Assembly: GCA_022925895.1 (NCBI GenBank)
Contig: JAKSYS010000538.1
Span: 1-43,251, forward strand
Origin: Fragilaria crotonensis
Taxonomy: Eukaryota; Bacillariophyta; Fragilariophyceae; Fragilariales; Fragilariaceae
Direction of reading: 5' to 3'
DNA length: 43,251 nt
Below the pieces are notes generated by a model that was not told where the DNA came from, searched no databases, and worked only from the letters and a program-made list of their open reading frames with translations. The position numbers and the translations under genes were made by a program. Positions 43,190 through 43,251 of the stretch are shown piece after piece (position 1 is the stretch's first letter; each line of letters begins with the position of its first letter).

Positions 43190-43251
43190 GTCGGCGTCGA
43201 TATTAAGGCGTGCAGACACAGGGAGCCTATCGTAGGCCATGGAGTTATCTT
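43190..43251 (-). mobile_element. Element B, upstream RNase H part, partial at window edge
   Basis: In sense direction the last 62 bases encode DNSMAYDRLPVSARLNIDAD, aligning with KKKAYNRLTLRAQLNVDAD of element A's RNase H. The peptide continues, across element C and a 1-nt frame change, with LATRYRQHGRL at 33911. This shows that B was one element before C inserted. The remainder of B lies beyond the window. Confidence 0.8.

Overview
This window is a chromosome end from a eukaryote. It opens with telomeric C-strand repeat (CCCTAA and CCCCTAA units), followed by subtelomeric satellites and then about 40 kb dominated by mobile elements and their remains. Several predicted introns are short (73-86 nt) with GT-AG ends. 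The protein families, EN-RT-RNase H retroelements with W(R/K)EST(A/T)TSPSG.HLGHYKAL reverse transcriptases and several lineage-specific unknown proteins, look like those I associate with stramenopiles, most probably a diatom. That assignment is inference; no rRNA, organelle or marker gene is present to prove it.

Layout. 1-1.2 kb: telomere and three kinds of tandem satellite. 1.75-5.05 kb: five palindromic ACCATTTGGT sites upstream of a two-exon gene whose product carries a possible 2-oxoglutarate/Fe(II) oxygenase-like domain. 5.9-9.9 kb, minus strand: a long gene for a RecQ-like helicase with an N-terminal C2H2-type finger and C-terminal zinc knuckles, resembling the telomere-linked helicases (TLH) of fungi. 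10.1-12.95 kb: a second, older helicase copy in the same direction, broken by frameshifts and missing its telomere-side half. Both copies have a conserved 5' block that carries repeated CTC(A/C)GGA(T/C)GT motifs and begins, in gene sense, with CCCTAAGG. This head-to-tail, telomere-facing array is the most interesting part of the window. 13-17.1 kb: gene-poor, with an unrecognised degenerate coding remnant, a fragment of a COQ8/ABC1 kinase gene, satellite islands and a fold-back repeat. 17.6-24 kb: a three-exon gene of unknown function, an unknown small gene, a PIF/Harbinger-type DDE transposase with one intron, and a gene containing about 100 consecutive Asp codons.

24.4-43.25 kb: three related non-LTR-type retroelements, all on the minus strand. 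Element A (24459-30366) is bounded by a 17-bp target-site duplication and has endonuclease, reverse transcriptase, RNase H and a CCHC finger, but no ORF1. Element B lies in two parts, 32.79-33.91 kb and 43.19 kb to the window edge, because element C (33914-43178, ORF1 plus ORF2) inserted into its RNase H region; an 11-bp duplication marks the insertion. Element B appears to have inserted into the end of a plus-strand gene at 30.96-32.79 kb. All three elements carry frameshifts, several at homopolymers, so they are either decayed or the assembly contains indel errors.

I see no tRNA, rRNA, CRISPR array or bacterial-style operon. The interplay I can support is telomere-proximal accumulation of selfish elements: a helicase array facing the telomere, a cut-and-paste transposon, and a nested retroelement stack that records insertion order (unknown gene, then B, then C).
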